A DNA stretch of 15,026 bases from Anaerolineae bacterium (GTDB taxonomy: Bacteria; Chloroflexota; Anaerolineae; B4-G1): assembly GCA_030612185.1 (NCBI GenBank), contig JAUWOI010000044.1:1-15026 (forward strand), read 5' to 3'. The translations under genes and the position numbers were made by a program. The notes beneath the pieces were generated by a model. That model was not told the DNA's origin. It made no database searches and saw only the letters and a program-made list of their open reading frames with translations. Shown piece by piece: positions 1 to 6,498 of the stretch (position 1 is the first letter of the stretch; each line of letters opens with the position of its first letter).

Positions 1-14
1 TTGGAAAGGAGATA

Positions 15-62
15 GCGAATGAACGAATGAACGAATGAGCGAATGGACGAATGAACGAATGA
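15..62. repeat. Period-8 tandem repeat (CGAAT core) upstream of wtpA
   Basis: Six consecutive 8-base units of the form RCGAATGR run from 15 to 62; four are ACGAATGA and two begin with G. The tract ends 11 bases before the wtpA Shine-Dalgarno. A related period-8 tract lies upstream of moaE (6443-6490). The units are too short and contiguous for CRISPR. The role is unknown. Confidence 0.9.
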
Positions 63-90
63 CAAAATTCCACAAGGAGGGAGACTCACG

Positions 91-1089
91 ATGAAAAAGA
101 AAATGTTCTGGGCGACTGTAGCCCTGATGATTGTGCTGGCCATGGTGGTTGGCTGCACATCGCCGACGGCTGTTGAGCAACCCACGGCTGCTCCTGAGCA
201 GCCAGCAGCCCTGGAGGGCAAACTGATCATCTTTCACGCCGGCAGCCTAACTGTGCCGATGAAGGAACTGACGGAAGCGTTTCAGGCCAAGCACCCTGGC
301 GTGGCTTTTGAGACCGAGGCATCGGGCAGTAACGCAGCCGCCCGCAAGGTCAGCGAGTTGGAGCGCGAGGCCGACCTGGTGATGTCGGCCGACTACACGG
401 TCATTGACAAGTTGCTGATTCCCGACTTCGCTGATTGGAACATCCGGTTTGCCCGCAACACAATGGTCATTGCCTACACCGACGAGTCGTTGTATGCCGA
501 TGAGATCAACGGGGACAACTGGTACGAAATCCTCACCCGCGACGGCGTGATCTATGGCCACTCCGATCCCGACGCCGACCCCTGCGGCTACCGCACACTG
601 TTGGTCTGGCAACTGGCCGAGGCGCACTACGGAGTGCCCGGATTGAACGCGCAACTGGAGGAGCACTGCCCGCCGGAGAACGTGCGCCCCAAGTCGGTGG
701 GGTTGATCGCGCTCCTGGAGTCGGGTGACATGGACTACGCCTGGGAGTATCGCTCAGTGGCCGTGCAGCACGGCATGAAGTTCGTCGAATTGCCGGACGA
801 GATCAACCTGAGCATGGTCGAACAGGCTGATTTCTACAGCCAGGCGACGGCGGAGATCGCCGGCAAGGAGCCGGGGACGATTATGACGATGACGGGCAAG
901 CCTATCGTCTACGGCGTGACCATTCCCAGGAACGCGCCCAGCCCGGACCTGGCGCTCGAATTCGTAAAGTTCCTCTTAGGTCCCGAGGGGCAGGCGATCA
1001 TGGAGGCGCAAGGCCAGCCGCCCATCGTGCCGCCTGTCGCCGATAGCAAAGATGCCCTTCCAACACTGTTGCAGACGTTGGTCGAATGA
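91..1089 (+). CDS. wtpA: Tungstate/molybdate ABC transporter substrate-binding lipoprotein
   Basis: This is the extracytoplasmic solute-binding protein of a tungstate/molybdate importer, 332 aa, and would deliver the oxyanion to the WtpBC permease-ATPase. The N-terminus has a lysine-rich start, a hydrophobic stretch (about residues 5-20) and a lipobox VVGC with the lipidated Cys at 22. An acidic, Pro/Ala-rich linker follows. The mature protein begins LIIFHAGSLTVPM, the typical WtpA/ModA opening, with the oxyanion-binding Ser in AGSL and a second in the EASGSNAAARK segment; the DLVMSADY segment also fits the WtpA branch. The start ATG has a strong AAGGAGG at 74-80. It is followed by wtpB and wtpC on the same strand and lies next to Moco synthesis genes, which supports the substrate assignment. 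The choice of tungstate over molybdate rests on family resemblance only. Confidence 0.9.
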   Translation: MKKKMFWATVALMIVLAMVVGCTSPTAVEQPTAAPEQPAALEGKLIIFHAGSLTVPMKELTEAFQAKHPGVAFETEASGSNAAARKVSELEREADLVMSADYTVIDKLLIPDFADWNIRFARNTMVIAYTDESLYADEINGDNWYEILTRDGVIYGHSDPDADPCGYRTLLVWQLAEAHYGVPGLNAQLEEHCPPENVRPKSVGLIALLESGDMDYAWEYRSVAVQHGMKFVELPDEINLSMVEQADFYSQATAEIAGKEPGTIMTMTGKPIVYGVTIPRNAPSPDLALEFVKFLLGPEGQAIMEAQGQPPIVPPVADSKDALPTLLQTLVE

Positions 1090-1100
1090 CGATGTGAAAT

Positions 1101-1145
1101 GTGAAACGTGAGGGAGGGTTCACGCATCACGCCTTCACGTTTCAC
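1101..1145. repeat. Perfect 11-bp inverted repeat between wtpA and wtpB
   Basis: GTGAAACGTGA (1101-1111) is the exact reverse complement of TCACGTTTCAC (1135-1145), with a 23-base loop. A shorter GTGAAA direct repeat precedes it. There is no T-run after it, and the wtpB ribosome-binding site follows at once, so it is more likely an mRNA-processing or stability hairpin, or a spacer repeat, than a terminator. Confidence 0.75.
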
Positions 1146-1158
1146 GTAGGATGGAGAT

Positions 1159-1944
1159 ATGAGAGCCTTATTTGCCGACAAAATGCGCGCCTCGTTCGTC
1201 GTTCTCGGTTCGCTGCTGATCCTGTTCATCGCCTGGCCGCTGCTGCGGACGATCATGGCCTCCAGCCCGGCCCTCCTCTGGCAGACGCTCCTGGACGAGG
1301 ATGTGCGCGCTTCGATACTCTTGACCTTTTACGCTTCCCTCGTCGCCACCGTGCTAGCCTTTATCTGCGGCGTGCCGCTGGCCTACCTGCTGGCGCGGGT
1401 GGATTTTCCCGGCAAGTGGCTGGTCGAGGGGGTCATTGACGTGCCCATCGTTGTGCCCCACTCGGCGGCGGGCATCGCGCTGTTGATGGTTCTCGGAAGA
1501 CGCACGTTTCTGGGCCAGGTTTTTGGACTCTTTGGCGTCAAGTTCGTCTCTGCTGTGCCGGGCATCGTCGCCGCCATGTTGTTCGTCAGCCTCTCGTTCC
1601 TGGTCAACGCAGCGCGGGAGGGGTTCGAGGCGGTTGACCCTCGCCTGGAGCGGGTCGCCCGCACGCTGGGCGCGCCACCCTGGCGGGCCTTCTGGCGCGT
1701 CTCCTTCCCGCTGGCCTGGCGCAGTATCCTCTCCGGGATGATCCTGATGTGGGCGCGGGGGCTGAGCGAGTTTGGAGCCGTCGTCATCCTGGCCTATCAT
1801 CCGATGGTCGCGCCGGTGCTGCTCTACGAGCGGTTCGAGTCTTTTGGGCTGAACTACTCCCGGCCTGTGGCGGCGTTGATGATTCTGATTTGCCTGGTGA
1901 CCTTTGTGGGGTTGCGGTTGACGGCTAGGCAGAATAGAGAATAG
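1159..1944 (+). CDS. wtpB: Tungstate/molybdate ABC transporter permease
   Basis: This is the inner-membrane permease of the WtpABC importer, 261 aa, the usual length for WtpB/ModB. Several hydrophobic segments are evident: an N-terminal one (about 12-33), one around 53-80, one around 93-110, and others to the C-terminus, consistent with about six helices. The cytoplasmic EAA loop that docks the ATPase is clear in the stretch ARTLGAPPWRAFWRVSFPLA, followed by the GLSEFGAVVILAYHP motif typical of molybdate/tungstate permeases. The ATG at 1159 follows a GGATGGAG ribosome-binding site. The last codons (RQNRE) and the stop lie inside a GAGAATA repeat that also supplies the wtpC start. The gene lies between wtpA and wtpC in one presumptive transcript. 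Confidence 0.9.
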   Translation: MRALFADKMRASFVVLGSLLILFIAWPLLRTIMASSPALLWQTLLDEDVRASILLTFYASLVATVLAFICGVPLAYLLARVDFPGKWLVEGVIDVPIVVPHSAAGIALLMVLGRRTFLGQVFGLFGVKFVSAVPGIVAAMLFVSLSFLVNAAREGFEAVDPRLERVARTLGAPPWRAFWRVSFPLAWRSILSGMILMWARGLSEFGAVVILAYHPMVAPVLLYERFESFGLNYSRPVAALMILICLVTFVGLRLTARQNRE

Positions 1945-1972
1945 AGAATAGAGAATGGAGAGTAGAGAGTGG
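1930..1972. repeat. AGAGAAT-type short repeat spanning the wtpB/wtpC junction
   Basis: Near-tandem units of AGAATAG / AGAATGG / AGAGTGG run across the 3' end of wtpB and the 5' end of wtpC. The wtpB stop (1942-1944), a GGAG-like ribosome-binding element and the wtpC ATG (1955) all fall within the tract, so the last WtpB and first WtpC residues are encoded by repeat. Confidence 0.8.
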
Positions 1973-3157
1973 AGCGTGCAGGTTAGAGATCTGTGGGTGG
2001 ATCTCGATGAGTTTCATCTGCGTGAGATAAACCTCGACGTCGCTGCTGGCGAGTACTTTGTCGTCCTCGGGCCGACCGGCGGAGGCAAGACAGTGCTGCT
2101 AGAGACTATCGCGGGCTTGCATCAGCCGGACAAAGGGCGTATCATGCTGGACGGCGAGGACGTCACGGACGCGCCACCGGAGCGACGCGGTATCGGTTTC
2201 GTCTACCAGGACTATATGCTGTTCCCGCACCTGAACGTGGCCGGAAACATTGCTTTCGGGCTTAAACTGAGAAGAATGGCTCGCGAGACCATTGAGGAGC
2301 AAGTGACTACCATCAGTCAACTGCTGGGCATTGATCACCTACTCCACCGCAGGCCGGGGACGTTGAGCGGGGGTGAGGCTCAGCGGGTGGCGCTGGCGCG
2401 GGCGCTGGTCGTCGAGCCGAGACTTCTGCTCCTGGACGAGCCGTTGAGCGCGCTCGACCCGGAGACGCGGGAGGGGTTGCAACGCGAGTTGGCGCGGGTG
2501 CATCGAGAACTAGGCACCACCACTGTCCACGTCACCCACGATTTTGAGGAGGCTGTGGCGCTGGGAGATCGTATCGCCGTCGTGAACGAGGGGCGGGTTG
2601 TGCAGGTGGGCTCCCCGGAGGAGATCTTCAGGAGGCCGGGCTCTGAGTTCGTGGCCCGTTTCGTGGGGGTGAGAAACATTTTCCGGGGGGAGATCCGCCC
2701 CGGAGAGGACGGCTACCAGGTGCTATGCCTCGACCCTTCGACGAGCTCAGGGCAGGCTCCTTCGACAGACTCACCGCCACGCCTGCCACGAGAGTACTCT
2801 CGCAGTGGAGTACTCGCGGTGGCAGGGCAGGCTCCTTCGACAGGCTCCCCTCGACTACGCTCGGGGCAGCGCGGAGTAGAAATAGCCGTGGTGACTGGGC
2901 TTGCGGGCCAAGCGCACGGTTCGATCAGGCCGGAGGAGATCGTCGTTTCCAGGGAGCCGCTCCGTTCCAGCGCGCGCAATTCCTTCCGTGGCCGCATCGT
3001 GGACATCACGGACAGGGGGATAGTTGTCTACGTCACCGTGCGCGTCCCGCCAGACTTCACTTGTATAATCACCAGGAGGTCGCTGGAGGAGATGGAACTG
3101 CGGGAGGGACTGGAGGTCTACATCGCCTTCAAAGCCTCGGCGGTCCACATCTTCTGA
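1955..3157 (+). CDS. wtpC: Tungstate/molybdate ABC transporter ATP-binding protein with internal repeat insertion
   Basis: This is the ATPase that powers WtpAB, 400 aa, about 50 residues longer than usual for the family. Walker A GPTGGGKT is at 39-46, the Q-loop lies in FVYQDYMLFPHL, the signature LSGGEAQR is near 137, Walker B RLLLLDEPL is near 157-165, and the switch histidine is in HVTHD (192-196). A C-terminal regulatory region follows (MOP/TOBE-like, with SIRPEEIVVS and SFRGRIVDI segments). Between GYQVL and GVEIAVVTG the protein carries a Ser/Pro/Arg-rich stretch with two GQAPST copies, encoded by an in-frame palindromic repeat element. The ATG at 1955 is inside a GA-rich repeat; a GTG at 1976 (VQVRDLW) is an alternative start. 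The core motifs are intact, so ATPase activity is expected. The effect of the insertion on metal sensing is unknown. Confidence 0.9.
   Translation: MESREWSVQVRDLWVDLDEFHLREINLDVAAGEYFVVLGPTGGGKTVLLETIAGLHQPDKGRIMLDGEDVTDAPPERRGIGFVYQDYMLFPHLNVAGNIAFGLKLRRMARETIEEQVTTISQLLGIDHLLHRRPGTLSGGEAQRVALARALVVEPRLLLLDEPLSALDPETREGLQRELARVHRELGTTTVHVTHDFEEAVALGDRIAVVNEGRVVQVGSPEEIFRRPGSEFVARFVGVRNIFRGEIRPGEDGYQVLCLDPSTSSGQAPSTDSPPRLPREYSRSGVLAVAGQAPSTGSPRLRSGQRGVEIAVVTGLAGQAHGSIRPEEIVVSREPLRSSARNSFRGRIVDITDRGIVVYVTVRVPPDFTCIITRRSLEEMELREGLEVYIAFKASAVHIF
2734..2872. repeat. In-frame palindromic repeat element inside wtpC
   Basis: The 19-bp direct repeat GGGCAGGCTCCTTCGACAG occurs at 2750-2768 and 2825-2843. 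Between the copies is a large stem: CCTGCCAC (2782-2789) pairs with GTGGCAGG (2819-2826) and GAGTACT (2792-2798) pairs with AGTACTC (2809-2815). A 14-bp perfect palindrome, CGAGAGTACTCTCG, lies at 2789-2802. The repeat spacing is 75 bases, so both copies are read in the same frame. CTTCGACNNGCTCAGG-type repeats are, as I recall, abundant in some environmental genomes. The boundaries are approximate. Confidence 0.75.
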
Positions 3158-3162
3158 CTTCA

Positions 3163-3175
3163 GACGTTGAACGTC
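3163..3175. repeat. Short palindrome between wtpC and moaA
   Basis: GACGTT-G-AACGTC is a perfect 6-1-6 inverted repeat in the 35-base gap between the wtpC stop and the moaA start, embedded in a loosely repeated GACTT pattern. It could be an operator or simply another junction repeat; nothing decides between these. Confidence 0.4.
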
Positions 3176-3192
3176 GGACTTAGGACTTCACC

Positions 3193-4188
3193 ATGGCCCA
3201 CTTAGACGCTTACAACCGCCCCATCAGTTACCTGCGTATCTCTGTGACCGACCGCTGCAATCTGCGCTGTGTCTACTGCATGCCGCCGGAGGGGGTGTCC
3301 TGGCGACCGCACGAGAGAATCTTACGTTACGAGGAGATTGAGACAGTCGTGCGGGCCGCGGCCGAACTGGGTATCAGCAAGGTGCGGCTGACCGGTGGTG
3401 AGCCGCTGGTTCGGATGGGCATCGTGGATCTGGTGCGCAATCTGGCCCGCATCCCCGGCGTTGACGACCTGGCGATGACGACCAACGGCATCCTCCTGTC
3501 GCGCTACGCCACGGCTCTGTCCGAAGCGGGCCTCCAGCGGGTCAACGTCAGCCTGGACACCCTGCGCCCGGAGCGCTTCCAGCGCATTACGCGGTTGGGC
3601 CGGCTGGAGGATGTCTTGGCGGGGATGGAGGCGGCCCGGCGGGCGGGTCTGGAGCCGATCAAGATCAACACAGTCGTCATCCGGGGGATGAACGACGACG
3701 AGGCGGTGGACCTCGCCCGCAAGACGATGGAAGCGGGGTGGAACGTGCGCTTTATCGAACTGATGCCGGTGGGGAACGGGGTGCTGGCGAGCGGGGAGTG
3801 GCGGGAGAGGGTTGTGACGGCGGGGGAGATTCGACAGAAAATCGAGGCTACGCTGGGGGAATTGGAACCGGCGAAGATGAGCACCGGCGGCGGGCCAGCC
3901 CGCTACTACCGCTTGCCAGGCGCGAAGGGCACTCTCGGCTTCATCACCCCCATCAGCGAGCACTTCTGCTATCGTTGCAACCGGTTGCGCCTCACCGCCG
4001 ACGGCCAATTGCGCCCCTGTCTGCTCTCCGACGAGGAGATAAACCTGCGCACACCTCTGCGCCAGGGGGCGGGCGTCGCCCAGGTCAAGGCGCTGCTTCT
4101 GCAAGGCATTGAGAACAAGCCAATGCAGCATTACTTGGACGAGTGCCGGATGCCGGAGAACAGGGTGATGTCGGAGATTGGGGGTTAG
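3193..4188 (+). CDS. moaA: GTP 3',8-cyclase (radical SAM, cofactor biosynthesis protein A)
   Basis: This enzyme catalyses the first step of molybdenum/tungsten cofactor synthesis, radical-SAM conversion of GTP to 3',8-cyclo-GTP, which MoaC then uses. It has 331 aa, the normal length. The N-terminal radical-SAM cluster motif is CNLRCVYC (Cys 22, 26, 29), the SAM-binding GGEP is at 68-71, and NVSLDTLRPERF and MPVG segments follow. The second C-terminal [4Fe-4S] motif is complete (CYRCNRLRLTADGQLRPC, C-x2-C-x13-C). The protein ends in the conserved Gly-Gly (SEIGG), which the enzyme needs for activity. The ATG at 3193 has only a weak TTAGGA upstream. It lies 35 bases after wtpC and is probably co-transcribed with it. 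The stop is followed by GGAGATT repeats. Confidence 0.96.
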   Translation: MAHLDAYNRPISYLRISVTDRCNLRCVYCMPPEGVSWRPHERILRYEEIETVVRAAAELGISKVRLTGGEPLVRMGIVDLVRNLARIPGVDDLAMTTNGILLSRYATALSEAGLQRVNVSLDTLRPERFQRITRLGRLEDVLAGMEAARRAGLEPIKINTVVIRGMNDDEAVDLARKTMEAGWNVRFIELMPVGNGVLASGEWRERVVTAGEIRQKIEATLGELEPAKMSTGGGPARYYRLPGAKGTLGFITPISEHFCYRCNRLRLTADGQLRPCLLSDEEINLRTPLRQGAGVAQVKALLLQGIENKPMQHYLDECRMPENRVMSEIGG

Positions 4189-4212
4189 GTGTTGGAGATT
4201 GGAGATTAGAGA
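4173..4212. repeat. GGAGATT repeats at the moaA/nucleotidyltransferase junction
   Basis: GGAGATT occurs at 4173, 4194 and 4201, with degenerate copies between and after. The tract covers the last moaA codons and the 24-base gap, and runs up to the GTG start at 4213. It resembles the GA-rich tracts at 1930 and 6112. Confidence 0.7.
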
Positions 4213-4977
4213 GTGGAAGTGGATGTATCCAATCTGAGGCCGGAGGCGAGGCCAATTGTCCGCGATGTTGCCACCGTCTACCTGGAGCACACAGAGCCGT
4301 GGTTTATCGGGCTGATCGTGCATGGTTCCGCTGTGAAGGGTGGGGTCATCCCCGGCTGCAGTGATATTGACTTTCAGTTGTACATGGAAGATTCGGCTTT
4401 CACCTCGCAAGGGCAACTTCCTCTCGGATTGGGATTGTCCATATATCGAGACTTGTCAAAGATCGACACAGCGCCGTTCCGGTACGTTCAATGCGCCACT
4501 TTGCCGAGCAGATTGCCGGAAGGCTTCGTCGGCCCTGTTCCGGGCGCGTATCACCTGGTCGCGGGCAGATTGCCGGTGGCAGAAGCGACCGCTCAACAGT
4601 TACGAGAGTCAGCGCGAGGGGCACTGGCAGAATTGAATCCTGTGCCGACATTTGTAATGGGCAGACTCCTTGGCCACGGCGGAGTGCGTATGGCACGTAG
4701 CATTCGCCTGCTCTGTACGAAGGTCTGGCCAGTACTCTACCAGGTTCTCACGCTTCAACAGGACGATGTCATTGGGGTCTGGTGCTTACCCAAAGAAGAG
4801 GCCATCGAACTATTGCCAACGAACACGCCTTTGAGCCAAACCATTCGAGGGTTTTATCAGGCTGTGCGAGAGTACTATCCTGCTGAGGATTCGGTGGCAG
4901 GCGCACTTTCAGTCATTGAGAGTGGTGTGACTTTTCTCAAGTCTGCCAAATCATGGTGGGACGAGACCGGCTTATGA
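4213..4977 (+). CDS. Nucleotidyltransferase-fold protein (AadA/MNT-like)
   Basis: The protein has 254 aa. The N-terminal half carries the polymerase-beta-type nucleotidyltransferase signature: Gly38-Ser39, then SDID with metal-binding Asp51 and Asp53 in the IPGCSDIDFQLYM segment. The C-terminal half is helical and could be the substrate-binding domain found in aminoglycoside adenylyltransferases and related enzymes. Substrate and role are unknown. The start is a GTG at 4213 just after GA-rich repeats. A later start is possible, but Gly38-Ser39 needs most of the N-terminus. The stop overlaps the next gene's ATG (ATGA at 4974-4977), so this protein and the prenyltransferase are translationally coupled. 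It interrupts an otherwise ordinary moa gene order and is less GC-rich than moaA, which suggests acquisition. Confidence 0.75.
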   Translation: MEVDVSNLRPEARPIVRDVATVYLEHTEPWFIGLIVHGSAVKGGVIPGCSDIDFQLYMEDSAFTSQGQLPLGLGLSIYRDLSKIDTAPFRYVQCATLPSRLPEGFVGPVPGAYHLVAGRLPVAEATAQQLRESARGALAELNPVPTFVMGRLLGHGGVRMARSIRLLCTKVWPVLYQVLTLQQDDVIGVWCLPKEEAIELLPTNTPLSQTIRGFYQAVREYYPAEDSVAGALSVIESGVTFLKSAKSWWDETGL

Positions 4978-5600
4978 ACAGAATGATGGCTGTCCCGAAA
5001 CACATCGCGTTCATTATGGATGGCAATGGGCGCTGGGCGCAACGACGTGGTCTCCCCAGAAGCGCCGGACACAAGGCTGGTTTCGAGCACATACCTGATG
5101 TGCTGGAGATTTGTTATGGCCTGGATGTTCAAATCGTCTCTGCTTTTGCCTGGTCAACGGAGAACTGGAAGCGCCCCAAGGCTGAGGTTGAGTACATTGT
5201 GCGCTCTTTGGAGAAACATCTACCACGGTTTGTGAAAGAGTTGCACGCAAGAGATATCCGCTTTGTTCACAGTGGAAGTCGAGACAACTTGACGGCCAAG
5301 GCTTTGCGGGTGCTCGACGAGGCGGTATCGCTTACACAGAACAACGGCCCCTGGGTGTTCAACCTCGCTTTTAACTATGGCGGACGTGCTGAACTGGTGC
5401 ACGTTGCCAGCGAGTTACTGGCAGAGCGAGCGCAGTCCGAAATAGTTTCCGAAGCCACCATCAATAATCGCTTGTGGACGGCTGGACTTTCAGACGTTGA
5501 CCTGGTGATCCGTACAGGCGGCGACCGACGCGTGAGCAATTTTATGCTTTGGCAGAGTGCGTATGTCTGTATTTACGTTTGCCGATGCTTACTGGCCTGA
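4974..5600 (+). CDS. uppS: cis-Prenyl diphosphate synthase (UppS family), C-terminus frameshifted
   Basis: Members of this family condense isopentenyl diphosphate onto an allylic diphosphate in cis, usually making undecaprenyl diphosphate for the cell envelope. The N-terminus shows the diphosphate-binding signature HIAFIMDGNGRWA with the catalytic Asp, followed by AFAWSTENWKRP, FNLAFNYGGRAEL and DLVIRTGGDRRVSNFMLWQSAY, all family hallmarks. After WQSAY (about 5564) the frame fails: this frame adds about 12 unrelated residues, while the expected tail continues one base later. The family Glu that follows AY[A/S] is not present. The preferred start is ATG 4974, which overlaps the upstream stop; an in-frame ATG at 4953 lies inside the upstream gene. 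The gene may be a recent pseudogene, the product may be altered, or one base may be a sequencing error. Confidence 0.85.
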   Translation: MNRMMAVPKHIAFIMDGNGRWAQRRGLPRSAGHKAGFEHIPDVLEICYGLDVQIVSAFAWSTENWKRPKAEVEYIVRSLEKHLPRFVKELHARDIRFVHSGSRDNLTAKALRVLDEAVSLTQNNGPWVFNLAFNYGGRAELVHVASELLAERAQSEIVSEATINNRLWTAGLSDVDLVIRTGGDRRVSNFMLWQSAYVCIYVCRCLLA

Positions 5601-5664
5601 CGTGGCTCGAAGCGACATTGAAGCGGGAATCAAGTATTACAGCCAGGTGATGGTAAAGGCCTGA
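5566..5664 (+). pseudogene. Out-of-frame C-terminal tail of the uppS-like gene
   Basis: Reading from 5566 in the frame one base ahead gives SVFTFADAYWPDVARSD, which aligns with the normal UppS C-terminus (position after WQSAY, then a WPD triplet), and ends at a TGA at 5662-5664. With one base (the G at 5565) ignored, the spacing from AY to WPD equals that of typical UppS. The residue where the family has its conserved Glu is Val (GTA) in this reading. Confidence 0.75.
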
Positions 5665-5678
5665 TTGTGGGAGGTGCT

Positions 5679-6191
5679 ATGGACTTGACACACGTAGACG
5701 AAGAAGGTCGCGTTCGCATGGTGGACGTGGGCAGGAAGGCGGACACGGAGAGGGTGGCTGTCGCCAGAGGGGAGGTCTCAATGCGCCCGGAGACGCTGCG
5801 TCTCATCGTCGAGCAGGGGGTGCCGAAGGGGGACGTGCTGGCCGTGGCGCAGGTGGCGGGCATCATGGCCGCCAAGCGCACCCCCGACCTCATCCCTCTC
5901 TGCCACCCGCTGCTGCTGACCAAGGTGGACGTGGAATTTTACATAAACGAGGAGGTCTCACGCATCGAGATCACCGCGACCGCGCGCTGCCGGGGGAAGA
6001 CCGGCGTGGAGATGGAGGCACTCACCGCCGTCAGCGTCGCCGCCCTGACCATCTACGATATGGCGAAGGCGGTGGAGAAGACGATGCGGATTGGGAATAT
6101 CAGGCTGGTGCGTAAGAGTGGGGGGAAGAGTGGAGAGTGGAGAGGAGAGAGGAGAGAGGAGAGAATGGAGAATGGAGAACGGACGAGTTAG
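5679..6191 (+). CDS. moaC: Cyclic pyranopterin monophosphate synthase
   Basis: MoaC converts the MoaA product into cyclic pyranopterin monophosphate. From ATG 5679 the protein is 170 aa and opens with [16 protein letters not shown], the standard MoaC start. [37 protein letters not shown] and the lysine-containing [15 protein letters not shown] segment are all present. The ATG has GGAGGT just upstream (5670-5675); a GTG at 5667 would add four residues and is less likely. The family normally ends near GGKSGEW. Here it continues for a further 16 basic/acidic residues ([16 protein letters not shown]) encoded by a GA-rich repeat, and the final 20 bases overlap the moaD start. The core is intact, so function is expected. 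Confidence 0.95.
   Translation: MDLTHVDEEGRVRMVDVGRKADTERVAVARGEVSMRPETLRLIVEQGVPKGDVLAVAQVAGIMAAKRTPDLIPLCHPLLLTKVDVEFYINEEVSRIEITATARCRGKTGVEMEALTAVSVAALTIYDMAKAVEKTMRIGNIRLVRKSGGKSGEWRGERREERMENGERTS
6112..6180. repeat. GA-rich GGAGA(G/A)T repeat over the moaC 3' end and moaD start
   Basis: A dense run of GAGAGTGGA, GAGGAGA and GAATGGA units covers this interval. It encodes the extra C-terminal MoaC residues and holds the GGAG-type ribosome-binding sequence and ATG used by moaD. It is similar in style to the tracts at 1930 and 4173. Confidence 0.8.
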
Positions 6192-6432
6192 GGTTAGGGT
6201 GAGGTTTTTTGCGGCTCCACGGGAGGCGCTGGGTGTGGGGGAGATTGAGTTGGAGGTGCCGCCGGGGACGACGGTGGGGGAGTTGATTGATTTGCTGACG
6301 GAGGAGTACCCGGCCTTGCGTCCCTACGCTCGCTTCGTCAGTGTTGCTGTGAACCGGGCGTACGTTGGGATGCAGACCGAACTGCACAACGGCGACGAGG
6401 TCGCTTGCCTGCCGCCGGTCGGTGGCGGGTGA
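6172..6432 (+). CDS. moaD: Molybdopterin synthase sulfur-carrier subunit
   Basis: This is the small ubiquitin-like subunit of molybdopterin synthase, 86 aa. Its C-terminal glycine is activated and thiocarboxylated, then donates sulfur in the MoaD-MoaE complex. The fold pattern is visible: [15 protein letters not shown], then a variable acidic loop, [22 protein letters not shown] and [13 protein letters not shown]. The Gly-Gly(-Gly) C-terminus is intact. I chose ATG 6172, which gives [10 protein letters not shown] and a GGAGA ribosome-binding site within the repeat; this overlaps moaC by 20 bases. Longer readings start inside moaC and only add repeat-encoded residues. It is separated from moaE by a period-8 tandem repeat. 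Confidence 0.92.
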   Translation: MENGRVRVRVRFFAAPREALGVGEIELEVPPGTTVGELIDLLTEEYPALRPYARFVSVAVNRAYVGMQTELHNGDEVACLPPVGGG

Positions 6433-6442
6433 AGCCCAATTG

Positions 6443-6490
6443 ACGAATCCACGAATCTACGAATTTACGAACCTACGAATCTACGCAGAA
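6443..6490. repeat. Period-8 tandem repeat (ACGAATCT) upstream of moaE
   Basis: Five consecutive 8-base units ACGAATCC, ACGAATCT, ACGAATTT, ACGAACCT, ACGAATCT, plus a degenerate sixth, fill most of the 66-base gap between moaD and moaE. The core CGAAT and the 8-base period match the tract upstream of wtpA (15-62), but the two trailing bases differ. Confidence 0.9.
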
Positions 6491-6498
6491 GGGAGCCA

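Noticed and set aside
15..62. CRISPR array
   Set aside because: Units are only 8 bases with no spacers, and no cas genes are present; it is a simple tandem repeat.
1101..1439. Alternative plus-strand frame of 112 codons overlapping wtpB
   Set aside because: wtpB in the other frame has clear permease motifs; this frame is Arg/Ala/Gly-rich noise.
3322..4416. Long minus-strand open frame (364 codons) opposite moaA
   Set aside because: It is a shadow of GC-rich moaA; its translation is low-complexity His/Gln/Arg-rich with no family features.
6091..6171. Longer moaD start at 6091
   Set aside because: The extra residues are repeat-encoded and lie within moaC; MoaD proteins begin near [13 protein letters not shown].
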